Assembly: GCF_020166105.1 (NCBI RefSeq)
Contig: NZ_JAIUJY010000002.1
Span: forward strand, 186,001 to 250,000
Direction: 5' to 3'
Origin: Blastococcus sp. LR1
GTDB taxonomy: Bacteria; Actinomycetota; Actinomycetes; Mycobacteriales; Geodermatophilaceae
Length of the DNA: 64,000 nucleotides
Shown here: piece by piece, positions 7,580-16,227 of the stretch
How positions within the stretch are numbered: position 1 is the first letter of the stretch
Layout: the number at the start of each line of letters is the position of its first letter
The notes under the pieces: generated by a model
The model's database searches: none
What the model was told of the DNA's origin: nothing
Seen by the model: the letters and a program-made list of their open reading frames with translations, nothing else
Program-made: the position numbers and the translations under genes

Positions 7580-8301
7580 CCGCTGCAGAAGCAACCATGC
7601 CGGTGGCGCCGACGCCAGAGCTCGCGGCCGAGGCCGACGCCCGGTTCGAGGCCATCAGCGACCCCGTGGAGCAGGCGCTCGCCGTCCTCCAGTGGGCCGG
7701 GGAGACCTTCGGCGCGCGCTTCGCGATCACGTCGTCCATGGCCGACGGGCTGCTCTCGCACCTGGCCAGCCGGGTCATCCCCGGGGTCAACGTCGTCTTC
7801 CTCGACACCGGCTACCACTTCGCCGAGACCATCGGCACCCGCGACTGGATCAGCAGCGTCCTGCCGATCACGCTGCACAACGTCACCGCGCCGCAGACCG
7901 TGGCCCAGCAGGATGCCGAGTTCGGCCCGAAGCTGCACGACCGCGACCCCGACCTGTGCTGCGACATGCGCAAGGTCAAGCCGCTGGCGCACGCGCTGGC
8001 CGGCTTCACCGCGTGGGGCTCCGGCGTGCGTCGCGACGAGTCGCCCACCCGCGCGGGCACGCGGCTGGTCGACTGGGACGCCAAGCGCGGCATGGTCAAG
8101 GTCAACCCGATGGCGGCCTGGACCCAGGACGTCGTCGACGCCTACACCGTCGAGCACCAGATCCCGGTGAACCCGCTGTTCGAGATCGGCTACGGCTCGA
8201 TCGGCTGCGCGCCCTGCACCCGCCCGGTCGCTCCCGGCGAGGACCCCCGCGCCGGTCGCTGGGCCGGCCGTGGCAAGACGGAGTGCGGCCTCCACACCTG
8301 A
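7576..8301 (+). CDS. cysH: Phosphoadenylyl/adenylyl-sulfate reductase, APS-reductase type
   Basis: Reduces activated sulfate to sulfite. 241 residues. The PP-loop N-half includes FAITSSMADG and FLDTGYHF. The paired cysteines C128-C129 and C211/C214 (GCAPC) are the 4Fe-4S ligands that separate APS reductases from cluster-free PAPS reductases. The catalytic C237 is in the C-terminal ECGLH motif. So APS (directly from ATP sulfurylase) is the expected substrate, by analogy with the mycobacterial enzyme. The start codon overlaps the zinc-ribbon stop; last gene of the operon. Confidence 0.92.
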   Translation: MTAAEATMPVAPTPELAAEADARFEAISDPVEQALAVLQWAGETFGARFAITSSMADGLLSHLASRVIPGVNVVFLDTGYHFAETIGTRDWISSVLPITLHNVTAPQTVAQQDAEFGPKLHDRDPDLCCDMRKVKPLAHALAGFTAWGSGVRRDESPTRAGTRLVDWDAKRGMVKVNPMAAWTQDVVDAYTVEHQIPVNPLFEIGYGSIGCAPCTRPVAPGEDPRAGRWAGRGKTECGLHT

Positions 8302-8308
8302 AGAAGGA

Positions 8309-8358
8309 CCACCCCCTCCCCGCGACACGCTCCGCGCGCCGCGGGTCCCTGGGGGTGG
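8309..8358 (+). terminator. Possible terminator of the sulfur operon
   Basis: An 8-base inverted repeat (CCACCCCC at 8309-8316, GGGGGTGG at 8351-8358) encloses a GC-rich inner region after the cysH stop and before the pterin dehydratase. The long loop makes this weaker than the other terminators in the window. Confidence 0.35.
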
Positions 8359-8391
8359 CCGTTCCAGCACGTCACCAGTCACCATGGGCTT

Positions 8392-8706
8392 GTGCCTCGC
8401 CCACCACGCCTGTCTCCTGACGAGCTCGCCGCCTCGATGCACGGCCTGCCGCTGTGGTCCGGCGACGGCGACGGCATCCGCCGCTCGGTGAAGCTGCCGA
8501 GCTTCCGGGACGCCGTCGCCGCGATCGTGTCCATCGCCGACGTCGCCGAGGAGATGGATCACCACCCCGACGTCGACCTGCGCTGGCGCACGCTGCACCT
8601 GACGCTGGTCAGCCACTCCGCCGGCGGGGTCAGCGAGCTGGACCTGGAGCTGGCCCGCCGCATCGACGCGCTGCTGCCCGCCGACCCCGCCGAGGGAAGC
8701 AGCTAG
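8392..8706 (+). CDS. 4a-hydroxytetrahydrobiopterin dehydratase (PCD/DCoH family)
   Basis: 104 residues, the usual length. The signature EMDHHPDVDLRWRTLHLTL contains the HHP active-site histidines and the conserved W/R pattern; the helix after SHSAGGVSELD also fits. The enzyme recycles the pterin carbinolamine formed by aromatic amino-acid hydroxylases; in bacteria without such hydroxylases a role in molybdopterin or other pterin metabolism has been suggested. GTG start. Its TAG stop shares the tetranucleotide CTAG with the stop codon of the convergent PhoX gene. Confidence 0.88.
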   Translation: MPRPPRLSPDELAASMHGLPLWSGDGDGIRRSVKLPSFRDAVAAIVSIADVAEEMDHHPDVDLRWRTLHLTLVSHSAGGVSELDLELARRIDALLPADPAEGSS

Positions 8707-10826
8707 CTGCCGACCCGGCCGCCGTCCTCGCGGTAGGCCACGGCGACGCTGGGCCGGGGGAACGGCCTGACCCGGCGCCGGTCCGGCCAGGTGCTGGACG
8801 GCGAGTCGACCGTCGACCCGTTGGTCTCACCGGGGTGCTGGACGGCCACGAACACCGACCGCGCGTCCCGGGAGATCAACGGCCCGCTGCACTCGGCGCC
8901 GAACGGCACCGTGAGGAACCGCTTCACCAGCCCGCGCTCGGGGCCTTCGGTCGGGACCGCGTAGAGCCCGTCGTTGCTGCCCGGGAGGTTGCTCGGGCTG
9001 CCGTCGGTGGAGATCCACAGGTTGCCCGCGGGGTCGAACTCGACGTTGTCGGGGCAGGAGATGGCGCTGACCTTCGACTTGTCGTACCCGGCGAAGTAGG
9101 TGCTCGGGTCGGTCGGGTCGCCGGCCACCAGGAAGATCCGCCAGGAGAACCGCTCCCCCGCGGCTCCGGCCGTCTCCTGCCACTCGACGACGTGCCCGTG
9201 CCGGTTGGCGGTGCGCGGGTTGGCCTCGTCGGCCTTCGGGTTGGTGCCGATACCGCGGTTGGTGTTGTTCGTGAGCGCCGCGTACACCCGGCCGTTGACC
9301 GGGTTGACCTGGATGTCCTCGGGCCGGTCCATCTTCGTGGGCGCCGATGCGGGGCCGAGCGCGCTCAGCTCGTCGGCGGCCAGCCGGGTGAAGGTGAGCA
9401 CCCAGGCGACGTCGCGGTTCGGCACCTTCGACCGGCCGTCCTTCACCAGCGGGATCCAGCGGCCGGTGCCGTCGAACTCGCGGTCCGCGGGGAGCGTGCC
9501 GGTGCCGGAGATCTCCGCGGGCGGGGAGTCTCCCGTGAACTGCGCGACGTACAGGTCGCCCTCGTCGAGCAGCGTCAGGTTGTGCGCGCGTGCAGCCCGG
9601 TCGTGCCCCTGCCGGAACCTCTTCTTCGACACGAACTTGTAGATGTAGTCGAAGCGCTCGTCGTCACCGGAGTAGGCGACGACCCGGCCGTCCTCCGCGA
9701 TCCGCACGTTCGCGCCCTCGTGCTTGAACCGCCCCAGCGCCGTGCGCTTCTTCGGCCGCGACGTCGGGTCGTAGGGGTCCACCTCGACGACCCAGCCGAA
9801 GCGGTTCACCTCGTTCGGCTCCCGGGCGATGTCGAAGCGGGGGTCCACCTCGTCCCACCGGCGCCCGGCCGGAGCGGTGGTGGAGATCCCGTACCGGGCG
9901 AGCCGCCGCTCGGGGTCGGCCACCGGCCCCGAGACAGGCCCGAAGTACTGGTTGAAGTTCTCCTCGCCGTGCAGCGTCGTGCCCCACGGGGTCTGACCGC
10001 CGGCGCAGTTGTTGAGGGTGCCCAGGACGGTCCGCCCGCGGGGGTCGGCCTTCGTCCTCAGGTACTCCGACCCGGCCGCGGGGCCGGTGAACTCCATCGG
10101 GGTCTCGGCGGTGATCCGGCGGTTGCGCTTCCCGTTGCGCACCGGCCGCCACTCGCCGCTGTTGCCGTGCCGCCGGACCTCCACGACCGAGATGCCGTGG
10201 GCCATCATCGCGATCTTCTTCTGCTGGGCGGTCGTCGGCGCGGACTCGCTCGCGACGCCGGAGAACATCAGCTGCTCGTTGGTGTACTCGTGGTTGACCA
10301 CGAGCAGCGCCTCGCGGTCGCGGTCGTCCAGCGGGAGGAGGCCGATGTAGTCGCAGTTGTAGCCGAACTGCTTCGCCTGGGCCTGCGGCGTCTGCCGGTC
10401 GATGTCGAACTCCGGGGCGCCGAACTCCACCGGGTCGCCCCAGCGCATCACCACCGAGTAGCGGTACCCGGGGGCGGTGACCAGCTCGTCGAGCACGTTC
10501 TGCTGCACAGGCCGGAAGGTCAGCGCGCCGCTCCGGCCGCCGGCTCCCGGGCGGCCACCCGGGCCACGGTCGGTCGCCGCCGCGGAGAGCGCCGGGCCGG
10601 CCACCACGAGCAGCGCACTCGCGCCCGCTGCCTTGAGCACGTTGCGCCGGCTGAACGCCGTCTGGACGACGTCGGCGAACGTGGGGTTGTCGCTCTGGTT
10701 GGGAACGGCGGCGTCGCAAGCGTTGCCGCACTTGTAGAAGCAGGTCACGTGGCTGCGGCTGCCGTGCCGCACGGTGCTCAGGAACGGCAGCAGCGCACGG
10801 GAGCGGGGCTCCTGGGTGTCGGTCAT
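8703..10826 (-). CDS. phoX: PhoX family phosphatase, Tat-exported
   Basis: 707-residue PhoX-type alkaline phosphatase/phosphodiesterase (Ca/Fe-dependent in characterised members). The ATG at 10826 has AGAGGGA upstream. Around residues 55-85 the protein carries SRRNVLKAAGASALLVVAG, a twin-arginine signal placed unusually deep after about 60 leading residues, as is common in PhoX. Family hallmarks include LVVNHEYTNEQLMF, NNCAGGQTPWGTTLHGEENF, WVVEVDPYDP, KHEGANVRIAEDGRVVAYSGDDERFDYIYKF and CPDNVEFDPAGNLWISTDG. It probably scavenges phosphate from esters outside the membrane. No PhoB-type box was recognised upstream. Confidence 0.9.
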   Translation of the reverse strand: MTDTQEPRSRALLPFLSTVRHGSRSHVTCFYKCGNACDAAVPNQSDNPTFADVVQTAFSRRNVLKAAGASALLVVAGPALSAAATDRGPGGRPGAGGRSGALTFRPVQQNVLDELVTAPGYRYSVVMRWGDPVEFGAPEFDIDRQTPQAQAKQFGYNCDYIGLLPLDDRDREALLVVNHEYTNEQLMFSGVASESAPTTAQQKKIAMMAHGISVVEVRRHGNSGEWRPVRNGKRNRRITAETPMEFTGPAAGSEYLRTKADPRGRTVLGTLNNCAGGQTPWGTTLHGEENFNQYFGPVSGPVADPERRLARYGISTTAPAGRRWDEVDPRFDIAREPNEVNRFGWVVEVDPYDPTSRPKKRTALGRFKHEGANVRIAEDGRVVAYSGDDERFDYIYKFVSKKRFRQGHDRAARAHNLTLLDEGDLYVAQFTGDSPPAEISGTGTLPADREFDGTGRWIPLVKDGRSKVPNRDVAWVLTFTRLAADELSALGPASAPTKMDRPEDIQVNPVNGRVYAALTNNTNRGIGTNPKADEANPRTANRHGHVVEWQETAGAAGERFSWRIFLVAGDPTDPSTYFAGYDKSKVSAISCPDNVEFDPAGNLWISTDGSPSNLPGSNDGLYAVPTEGPERGLVKRFLTVPFGAECSGPLISRDARSVFVAVQHPGETNGSTVDSPSSTWPDRRRVRPFPRPSVAVAYREDGGRVGS

Positions 10827-10938
10827 CGGGTCCCTCTGGTCGCGCGGGAGGCGGGCTCCCGCAGCAAACCCCGCCCGGTCCACGCGGGAGTGGCCACCGC
10901 ATGAACCCGGGATGACCTCCTGACCACCGATCCGGGCG

Positions 10939-11331
10939 TCAGCCGGGAACGGGCAGCACCAGCAGCCCGAGCAGGCGCTCGGTCTCGGCCTCAGGGTCGG
11001 TGGTGAGCCCGGTGTGCACCGGCCCGGGCTGGATGACCGTGCTCCGCGGCGCCGTCAGCCAGCGGAACCGCGAACCCAGCGCCTCCCGCCCGGCCGCCCC
11101 GGCACCCGGGTCGGCCGCGCAGACGTCCGCCGCGGCCTGCAGCGCCCGGCCGATCGCCGCCGGGTCCGCGGTGGGGTCGAGCGCGCGCAGCCGGTCGGCG
11201 TCCAGGTACAGCTTCGATCCCAGGTAGTCGCGCTGCCGGCAGTAGACGAGGACTCCGGCGTTGAGCGACTCCCCGCGCTCGATGCGGGGCACCACGCGCA
11301 GCACCGCGTACTCGAAGGTGTCCCGCGTCAT
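10939..11331 (-). CDS. DUF3037 domain protein, partner of HipA-like kinase
   Basis: 130 residues. The start FEYAVLRVVPRIERGESLNAGVLVY is the diagnostic DUF3037 pattern. Biochemical function unknown. It is the second gene of a two-gene unit, 28 bases downstream of a HipA-family kinase. The pairing of DUF3037 with HipA-like kinases recurs in many bacteria, which suggests that it is a substrate, inhibitor or adaptor of the kinase. No signal peptide, membrane segment or DNA-binding motif is visible, so it is not an obvious HipB-type antitoxin. Confidence 0.85.
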   Translation of the reverse strand: MTRDTFEYAVLRVVPRIERGESLNAGVLVYCRQRDYLGSKLYLDADRLRALDPTADPAAIGRALQAAADVCAADPGAGAAGREALGSRFRWLTAPRSTVIQPGPVHTGLTTDPEAETERLLGLLVLPVPG

Positions 11332-11359
11332 CGCTCTGCCCTCTGCAGCGATTCGTGCC

Positions 11360-12229
11360 TCATCGCTGGGTCATCCCCTCGGGCGGCGGAGGTCCCAGCC
11401 AGCCGGGCCGGTTCTCCCCCACCTTCGGGCGGCGCCGGCCGGCGCCACCCGTCGCCGCCGCGGACACCAGCCCGGGCAGCCACGCGTCACGGGCCGCCAG
11501 CCGCGCCAGAAGCTGCCCCACGTACCGGTTGCGGACGGCGTGCGCCGGCTCGTCCGGGGTGGCTCCCTCGAGCCACTCGTCGGGCACCTCGGCGAGCACG
11601 GCCTCGAGCAGCGGCCGGGTGACCTGTGCGGCCAGGGCCGCGTCCGCGGCGGGCACGTCCGGCGCGCACTCGATCAGGGCGTGGGTGGAGGCGTCGTAGG
11701 GGCGGGTGATCGCCGCCTCGGCGCCGGGCCAGTTGTGGTGGAACGTCAGCGCGGCGCCGTGGTCGATCAGCTGCAGCCGGCCGTGCCAGAACAGCATGTT
11801 CGGGTTCCGCCAGGAGCGGTCCACGTTGCCCACCAGCGCGTCGAACCAGAGCACCCGGCCGGCGAGCTCGGGGTCCACGCCGTCGGCGCCGGCCTCGAAG
11901 TCCAGCGCCCCGGGCAGGTAGTCCAGCCCGAGGTTGCGCCCGGCCGAGCGCTGCAGCAGCTCCTGCACCTCGTGGTCGGGCTCCCCCACCGCGAGCTCGG
12001 GGGCGACGTCCACCGTGACCAGCGCGGGCACCGGAAGACCCAGCGCGCGGGCCATTCCGGCGCACACGATCTCGGCGACGAGCACCCGCACGCCCTGACC
12101 GGCGGCGCGCCACTTCACCACGTAGGTGCCGAGGTCGTCGGCCTCCATGAGCCCAGGAAGGGAGCCACCCTCGCGCAGCGGGGTGACGTAGCGGGTGGCG
12201 GTGACGGCGGGCAGCACAGTGCTGGTCAA
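11360..12229 (-). CDS. HipA family kinase
   Basis: 289 residues with a HipA-like protein kinase core. There is a Gly-rich loop (REGGSLPGLM, 19-28), the ATP lysine K39 in TYVVKW, the catalytic loop VGNVDRSWRNPN with D137 and N142/N144, and a metal-binding D156 in QLIDHGAAL. HipA kinases phosphorylate proteins on Ser/Thr (glutamyl-tRNA synthetase for E. coli HipA); the target here is unknown. The TTG start at 12229 is favoured by GGAGG four bases upstream; a GTG four codons later is the alternative. No HipB-like helix-turn-helix gene is adjacent; the partner is DUF3037. Confidence 0.82.
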   Translation of the reverse strand: MTSTVLPAVTATRYVTPLREGGSLPGLMEADDLGTYVVKWRAAGQGVRVLVAEIVCAGMARALGLPVPALVTVDVAPELAVGEPDHEVQELLQRSAGRNLGLDYLPGALDFEAGADGVDPELAGRVLWFDALVGNVDRSWRNPNMLFWHGRLQLIDHGAALTFHHNWPGAEAAITRPYDASTHALIECAPDVPAADAALAAQVTRPLLEAVLAEVPDEWLEGATPDEPAHAVRNRYVGQLLARLAARDAWLPGLVSAAATGGAGRRRPKVGENRPGWLGPPPPEGMTQR

Positions 12230-12335
12230 CCTACCTCCGAGGCGGCGCCACCCGAGCGGGGGAACCGCCCGTCCGATCCACTCAACCCCGGTCGCGGGAC
12301 AGCCGATACCAACCCGACGACGAGAGAGGGGACGG

Positions 12336-13877
12336 ATGACCGTGGGTTCGTCCCGCCTGGCACCGTTGCGCCGCCGCGTCCTGCGGGAGGCGCTGGCCGT
12401 GGTGACCCTCACCGTGCTCTTCGGCGTCGCCGCCGTCGTCTGGGACCTGCCGGAGCGGCTGACCGGCCCCGTCGCGCACGTCGTGCTCCTCCTCGCCTTC
12501 TCGCACCTGCTGATGATGGTGTTCGGCAAGCGCCGGTCCGACGACCTCAAGGCCGAGTACCTCTCCCGGGACGCCGCGGAGCGGGACCTGTTGCACCGCG
12601 CTCGCCACGACGACCTGACAGGGCTGCTCAACCGCTCCGCCCTGCTGGAGGAGCTCTCCCGCGCCCGGGAGGCCGGACCTGTCCCCGTGCTGCTGATCGA
12701 CCTCGACCGCTTCAAGGACGTGAACGACGTCCTCGGGCACTCGATCGGCGACGCGCTGCTCGTCCGGATCGCCGGCCGGCTGCGCAGCGAGCTCCCGGTG
12801 GACGCCGTGCTCGGCCGCCTGGGCGGCGACGAGTTCGCCGTGCTGCTGCCCGGTCGCGGACAGGCCGACGCCGAGCGCGTGGCCGAGCAGGCCCTCGCCG
12901 TGGTCGGCCGCCCCGTGACCGTCGAGGGGACGGTGCTGGAGCTCGAGGGGAGCTGCGGCGTCGCGATCGAGGGTGACACGGCCGCCGACCTGCTCCGGCA
13001 CGCGGACGTGGCGGTGTACGCGGCCAAGGAGGAGCACGCCGGGGTGACCGTCTACCGGCCGTCGATGGACGCCGACAGCCGGGCGCAGCTCACCCTCATC
13101 GCCGACCTGCGGCGCGCCATCCGGGACGGCGAACTGGTGGTCCACTACCAGCCCCGGGTGCGCCTGTCCGACGGCCGCACGCTCGGGGTCGAGGCCCTGG
13201 TCCGGTGGCAGCACCCCGTCCGCGGGCTGGTCCCGCCGTCGGAATTCATCCCGGTGGCCGAGCAGACCGGGCTGATCGGTCCGCTCACCGACGCGGTCCT
13301 GGGGAACGCCCTGGCTGCCTGCCGCCGGTGGCGCGAGGCGGGGCTGGACCTGACCGTCGCGGTCAACCTCTCCGTCCGCGGGCTGTTCGACGCCGGCCTC
13401 GCCGACCGGATCGCCACCCTGCTGCGCGACCTCGACCTGCCGGCCTCCTGCCTCGAGCTGGAGATCACCGAGAGCGTGGCCATGCGCGACCCCGGCCGGG
13501 CCCTGGAGGTCCTGCACCGGTTGCGCGACACCGGCATCGCGCTGTCGGTCGACGACTACGGCACCGGCCACGCATCGCTGGCCTATCTGACGCGGCTCCC
13601 GGTCGGCACGCTCAAGATCGACCGGTCGTTCGTGCAGACCATGGAGCTGGACGCGAGCGACCGCACGATCGTCCGCAGCACCATCGAGCTCGCGCACGGT
13701 CTCGGGCTGCGCGTGGTCGCCGAAGGGGTCGAGACGCGCGCTGCCTGGGACGACCTGGGCCGCCTCGGCTGCGACGACGCGCAGGGCTACTGGCTGGCCC
13801 GTCCGCAGCCGTTCGAGGACGTCGCCCCCTGCGTGGCGGCCCTCGAGGAGCGGCTGGCCGTCTCCCGCACGAGCTGA
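12336..13877 (+). CDS. Membrane-bound GGDEF-EAL cyclic-di-GMP protein
   Basis: 513 residues. Two transmembrane helices (about residues 23-37 and 48-64) are followed by a GGDEF domain (motif intact, G163-F167) and an EAL domain (EAL at 286-288, then ELEITES, VDDYGTG, LKIDRSFV and AEGVE). Both active-site motifs are present, so it could make and break c-di-GMP. An RxxD inhibitory site is not seen in its usual place before GGDEF, so product inhibition may be absent. There is no recognisable sensory domain beyond the membrane part. The ATG is preceded by GAGAGGGGACGG. Divergent from the HipA/DUF3037 pair. Confidence 0.92.
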   Translation: MTVGSSRLAPLRRRVLREALAVVTLTVLFGVAAVVWDLPERLTGPVAHVVLLLAFSHLLMMVFGKRRSDDLKAEYLSRDAAERDLLHRARHDDLTGLLNRSALLEELSRAREAGPVPVLLIDLDRFKDVNDVLGHSIGDALLVRIAGRLRSELPVDAVLGRLGGDEFAVLLPGRGQADAERVAEQALAVVGRPVTVEGTVLELEGSCGVAIEGDTAADLLRHADVAVYAAKEEHAGVTVYRPSMDADSRAQLTLIADLRRAIRDGELVVHYQPRVRLSDGRTLGVEALVRWQHPVRGLVPPSEFIPVAEQTGLIGPLTDAVLGNALAACRRWREAGLDLTVAVNLSVRGLFDAGLADRIATLLRDLDLPASCLELEITESVAMRDPGRALEVLHRLRDTGIALSVDDYGTGHASLAYLTRLPVGTLKIDRSFVQTMELDASDRTIVRSTIELAHGLGLRVVAEGVETRAAWDDLGRLGCDDAQGYWLARPQPFEDVAPCVAALEERLAVSRTS

Positions 13878-13927
13878 CGACCGGGGACGAGCAGGCGGTC
13901 CGGGCCCCGCGCGTGGAGACTGGGAGC

Positions 13928-14935
13928 GTGGCGAACAGTGCACCTCCGACGACCGACGACGGCCGCTACGAGCGGCAGCCGTTCCACTTCACCGGCCGGA
14001 TCACCGCCGACGGCCGCGACGGCTGGCCGGCCGAGGCCGGTCGCTACCGGATCGTCGTCAGCCGGGCGTGCCCGTGGGCCAGCCGCACGCTGGTCACCCG
14101 ACGGCTGATGGGCCTGGAGGACGCCATCAGCGTGGCGGTCACCGATCCGATCCAGGACGACCGCAGCTGGCGGTTCACGCTCGACCCGGGCGACGTCGAC
14201 CCGGTGCTCGGCATCGCCTTCCTCGCTGACGCGTACCACAAGGCCGACCCGACCTACGACGGCGGAATCAGCGTTCCGGCGATCGTCGACGTGCCCACCG
14301 GCGCCGTCGTCACCAACGACGTCTTCCAGGTGACCCTGGACCTCGCCACCGAGTGGCGGGCCCTCGCCCGCGAGGGCGCCCCCGACCTCTACCCCGAGGC
14401 GCTGCGCGGCGAGATCGACGAGGTGAACGCCCGGATCTACAAGGACCTCAACGCCGCCGTCTACGAGGCCGGGTTCGCCACCACCCAGGAGGCCTACGAG
14501 GACGCCTACACCCGCGTCTTCGCCTGCCTGGACTGGCTGGAGGAGCGGCTGGCCGGTCAGCGGTTCATGGTCGGCGACACGATCACCGAGGCCGACATCC
14601 GGCTGTTCACCACGCTGATCCGGTTCGACGCCGTCTACCACGGCCACTTCAAGTGCAACCGGAACAAGATCACCGAGATGCCGGTGGTCTGGGCCTACCT
14701 GCGCGACCTGTTCCAGACGCCGGGCTTCGGCGACACCGTCGACCTCGACCACATCAAGCGGCACTACTACGAGGTGCACGCCAACATCAATCCGACGCGG
14801 GTCGTGCCGGCCGGCCCCGACCTCTCCGGGCTGACCACCCCGCACGGCCGCGAGTCCCTCGGCGGCCGCCCGTTCGGCGACGGCACTCCCCCGGGCCCGA
14901 CGCCGGCGGACGAGGTCATCGCCCAGCAGCTGTAG
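13928..14935 (+). CDS. Glutathionyl/mycothiolyl-hydroquinone reductase-like (GST family, YqjG/ECM4)
   Basis: 335 residues. The thioredoxin-like N-domain contains SRACPWASRT, whose CPWA motif holds the catalytic Cys of ECM4/YqjG-type Xi-class transferases. The C-domain contains DLNAAVYEAGFATTQEAYE and the NITE-like IRFDAVYHGHFKCNRNKI segment typical of the family. These enzymes reduce thiol-conjugated hydroquinones. Actinobacteria generally use mycothiol rather than glutathione, so the co-substrate is uncertain. GTG start close behind the GGDEF-EAL gene, and the DUF1990 ATG follows the stop codon directly. Confidence 0.85.
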   Translation: MANSAPPTTDDGRYERQPFHFTGRITADGRDGWPAEAGRYRIVVSRACPWASRTLVTRRLMGLEDAISVAVTDPIQDDRSWRFTLDPGDVDPVLGIAFLADAYHKADPTYDGGISVPAIVDVPTGAVVTNDVFQVTLDLATEWRALAREGAPDLYPEALRGEIDEVNARIYKDLNAAVYEAGFATTQEAYEDAYTRVFACLDWLEERLAGQRFMVGDTITEADIRLFTTLIRFDAVYHGHFKCNRNKITEMPVVWAYLRDLFQTPGFGDTVDLDHIKRHYYEVHANINPTRVVPAGPDLSGLTTPHGRESLGGRPFGDGTPPGPTPADEVIAQQL

Positions 14936-15481
14936 ATGGGACTGCTCCGGGCCCTGGACCCCGCCGCGCTCGTCGACGTGCCGTTCACCTACCCCGAGGT
15001 GGGCGGCACCGGCGAGGACCTGCTCCCACCCGGCTACCACCTGGCCGAGCACTCCGCCGTCGTCGGCTCGGGGCCCGCTGCCCTGGAGCGGGCGGCGGCA
15101 GCGGTGTTCGGCTGGCGGGCGCAGCGCGGGGTGGGGCTGCGCATCCGCGCCACCGGCCCGGCGAGCACACCGGGCACCGTCGTCGTCCTGACCGCGGGGC
15201 TGCCCCGGTTCGGCTACGACATCCCCTGCCGGGTGGTGTGGGCGAGCACCGAGGGCGACCTGCGCGGGTTCTCCTACGGCACGCTGCCCGGCCATCCGGA
15301 GAGCGGTGAGGAGCGGTTCACCGTGCGGCTGACCGAGGACGGCGACGTCGTCTACCGGATCCGGGTCTTCTTCCGGCTCGCCTCCCCCGCCGCGCGGCTG
15401 GCCGGGCCGGCGAGCCTGCTGCTGCAGCGGGCATCGACCGCGCGGTACGTCTCGGCCATCCGCCGCGCCACTGCCGGTTAG
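14936..15481 (+). CDS. DUF1990 family protein
   Basis: 181 residues. Matches DUF1990 by FTYPEVGGT near the start, PGYHLAEHSAVVG, FGWRAQRGVGLRIRATGPA, PRFGYDIPCRVVWA and FSYGTLPGHPESGEERFTV. Function unknown; plant and bacterial members are small soluble proteins. The ATG abuts the TAG of the reductase gene, with no space for its own ribosome site, suggesting coupled translation. The stop codon (TAG) overlaps that of the convergent ABC permease (TAA) in TTAG. Confidence 0.85.
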   Translation: MGLLRALDPAALVDVPFTYPEVGGTGEDLLPPGYHLAEHSAVVGSGPAALERAAAAVFGWRAQRGVGLRIRATGPASTPGTVVVLTAGLPRFGYDIPCRVVWASTEGDLRGFSYGTLPGHPESGEERFTVRLTEDGDVVYRIRVFFRLASPAARLAGPASLLLQRASTARYVSAIRRATAG

Positions 15482-16227
15482 ACGTCCCGGCGGGACAGCA
15501 GGACGACGCCGAGGACCCAGGCGGCGGCCGCCCAGACGCCCAGCACCAGCAGGCCGTGCTGCCAGGACGTCGCCACCGAGAAGAACGCCTCGTCGCCCAC
15601 CCGGAACACCGGCAGGACGCGGGCGAGGTCCCGGCTCTGGTCGCTGCCCATGATGGCCAGCACCGGGGGGAGCACCAGCATGACGCCGAGACCGGCGCCC
15701 AGCGCGCCGGCCGAGGAACGCACGAGCGCCCCCAGGCCCACGGCCAGCACGGCGGTGAGGGTGGCGCAGGCGACCTGCAGCAGCAGCTGGCGCTGCACCG
15801 CCGGATCGGTCAGCTGGATGCCGCCTTCGACGGCGGTGAGCCGGGTGGCGGCGAACCAGCAGAACAGCGCCAGCAGGGCGGTGAGCAGCACGGTCCACAC
15901 CACGACGACGACGGTCTTGGCCATCAGCAGCCGCCCGCGACCCGGCACGGCGGTCAGCGACGTCAGCACCATGCCCGTCCGGAACTCGCTCGTGACGGCG
16001 AGGACACCGAGCACCACCACGAGCACCTGACCGAACCCGAAACCGGTGAGCGCCGAGCTGACCGCGATGTCCGCCCGCGGCGCGGACTGGGTGATCGCCG
16101 CCCCGAACCAGCCCCCGGTCGCCACGACCAGCAGGTAGAGCGCGGTGCACACCCAGGTGGAGCGCACCGACCGCAGCTTGGTCCACTCGCTCACGACCAC
16201 CGCGCCGAACGGGACGCCGCGGCTCAC
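15478..16227 (-). CDS. ABC-2 type transporter permease
   Basis: 249 residues with about six hydrophobic helices and the start VVSEWTKLRSVRSTWV that is characteristic of actinobacterial ABC-2 permeases. The TSEFRTGM motif of the first cytoplasmic loop is present. It forms an exporter with the ATPase immediately upstream, whose stop overlaps this ATG by four bases. Substrate unknown. Confidence 0.88.
   Translation of the reverse strand: MSRGVPFGAVVVSEWTKLRSVRSTWVCTALYLLVVATGGWFGAAITQSAPRADIAVSSALTGFGFGQVLVVVLGVLAVTSEFRTGMVLTSLTAVPGRGRLLMAKTVVVVVWTVLLTALLALFCWFAATRLTAVEGGIQLTDPAVQRQLLLQVACATLTAVLAVGLGALVRSSAGALGAGLGVMLVLPPVLAIMGSDQSRDLARVLPVFRVGDEAFFSVATSWQHGLLVLGVWAAAAWVLGVVLLSRRDV

Noticed and set aside
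8454-10904. 816-codon plus-strand frame opposite phoX
   Set aside because: No domain pattern; phoX on the other strand explains the region.
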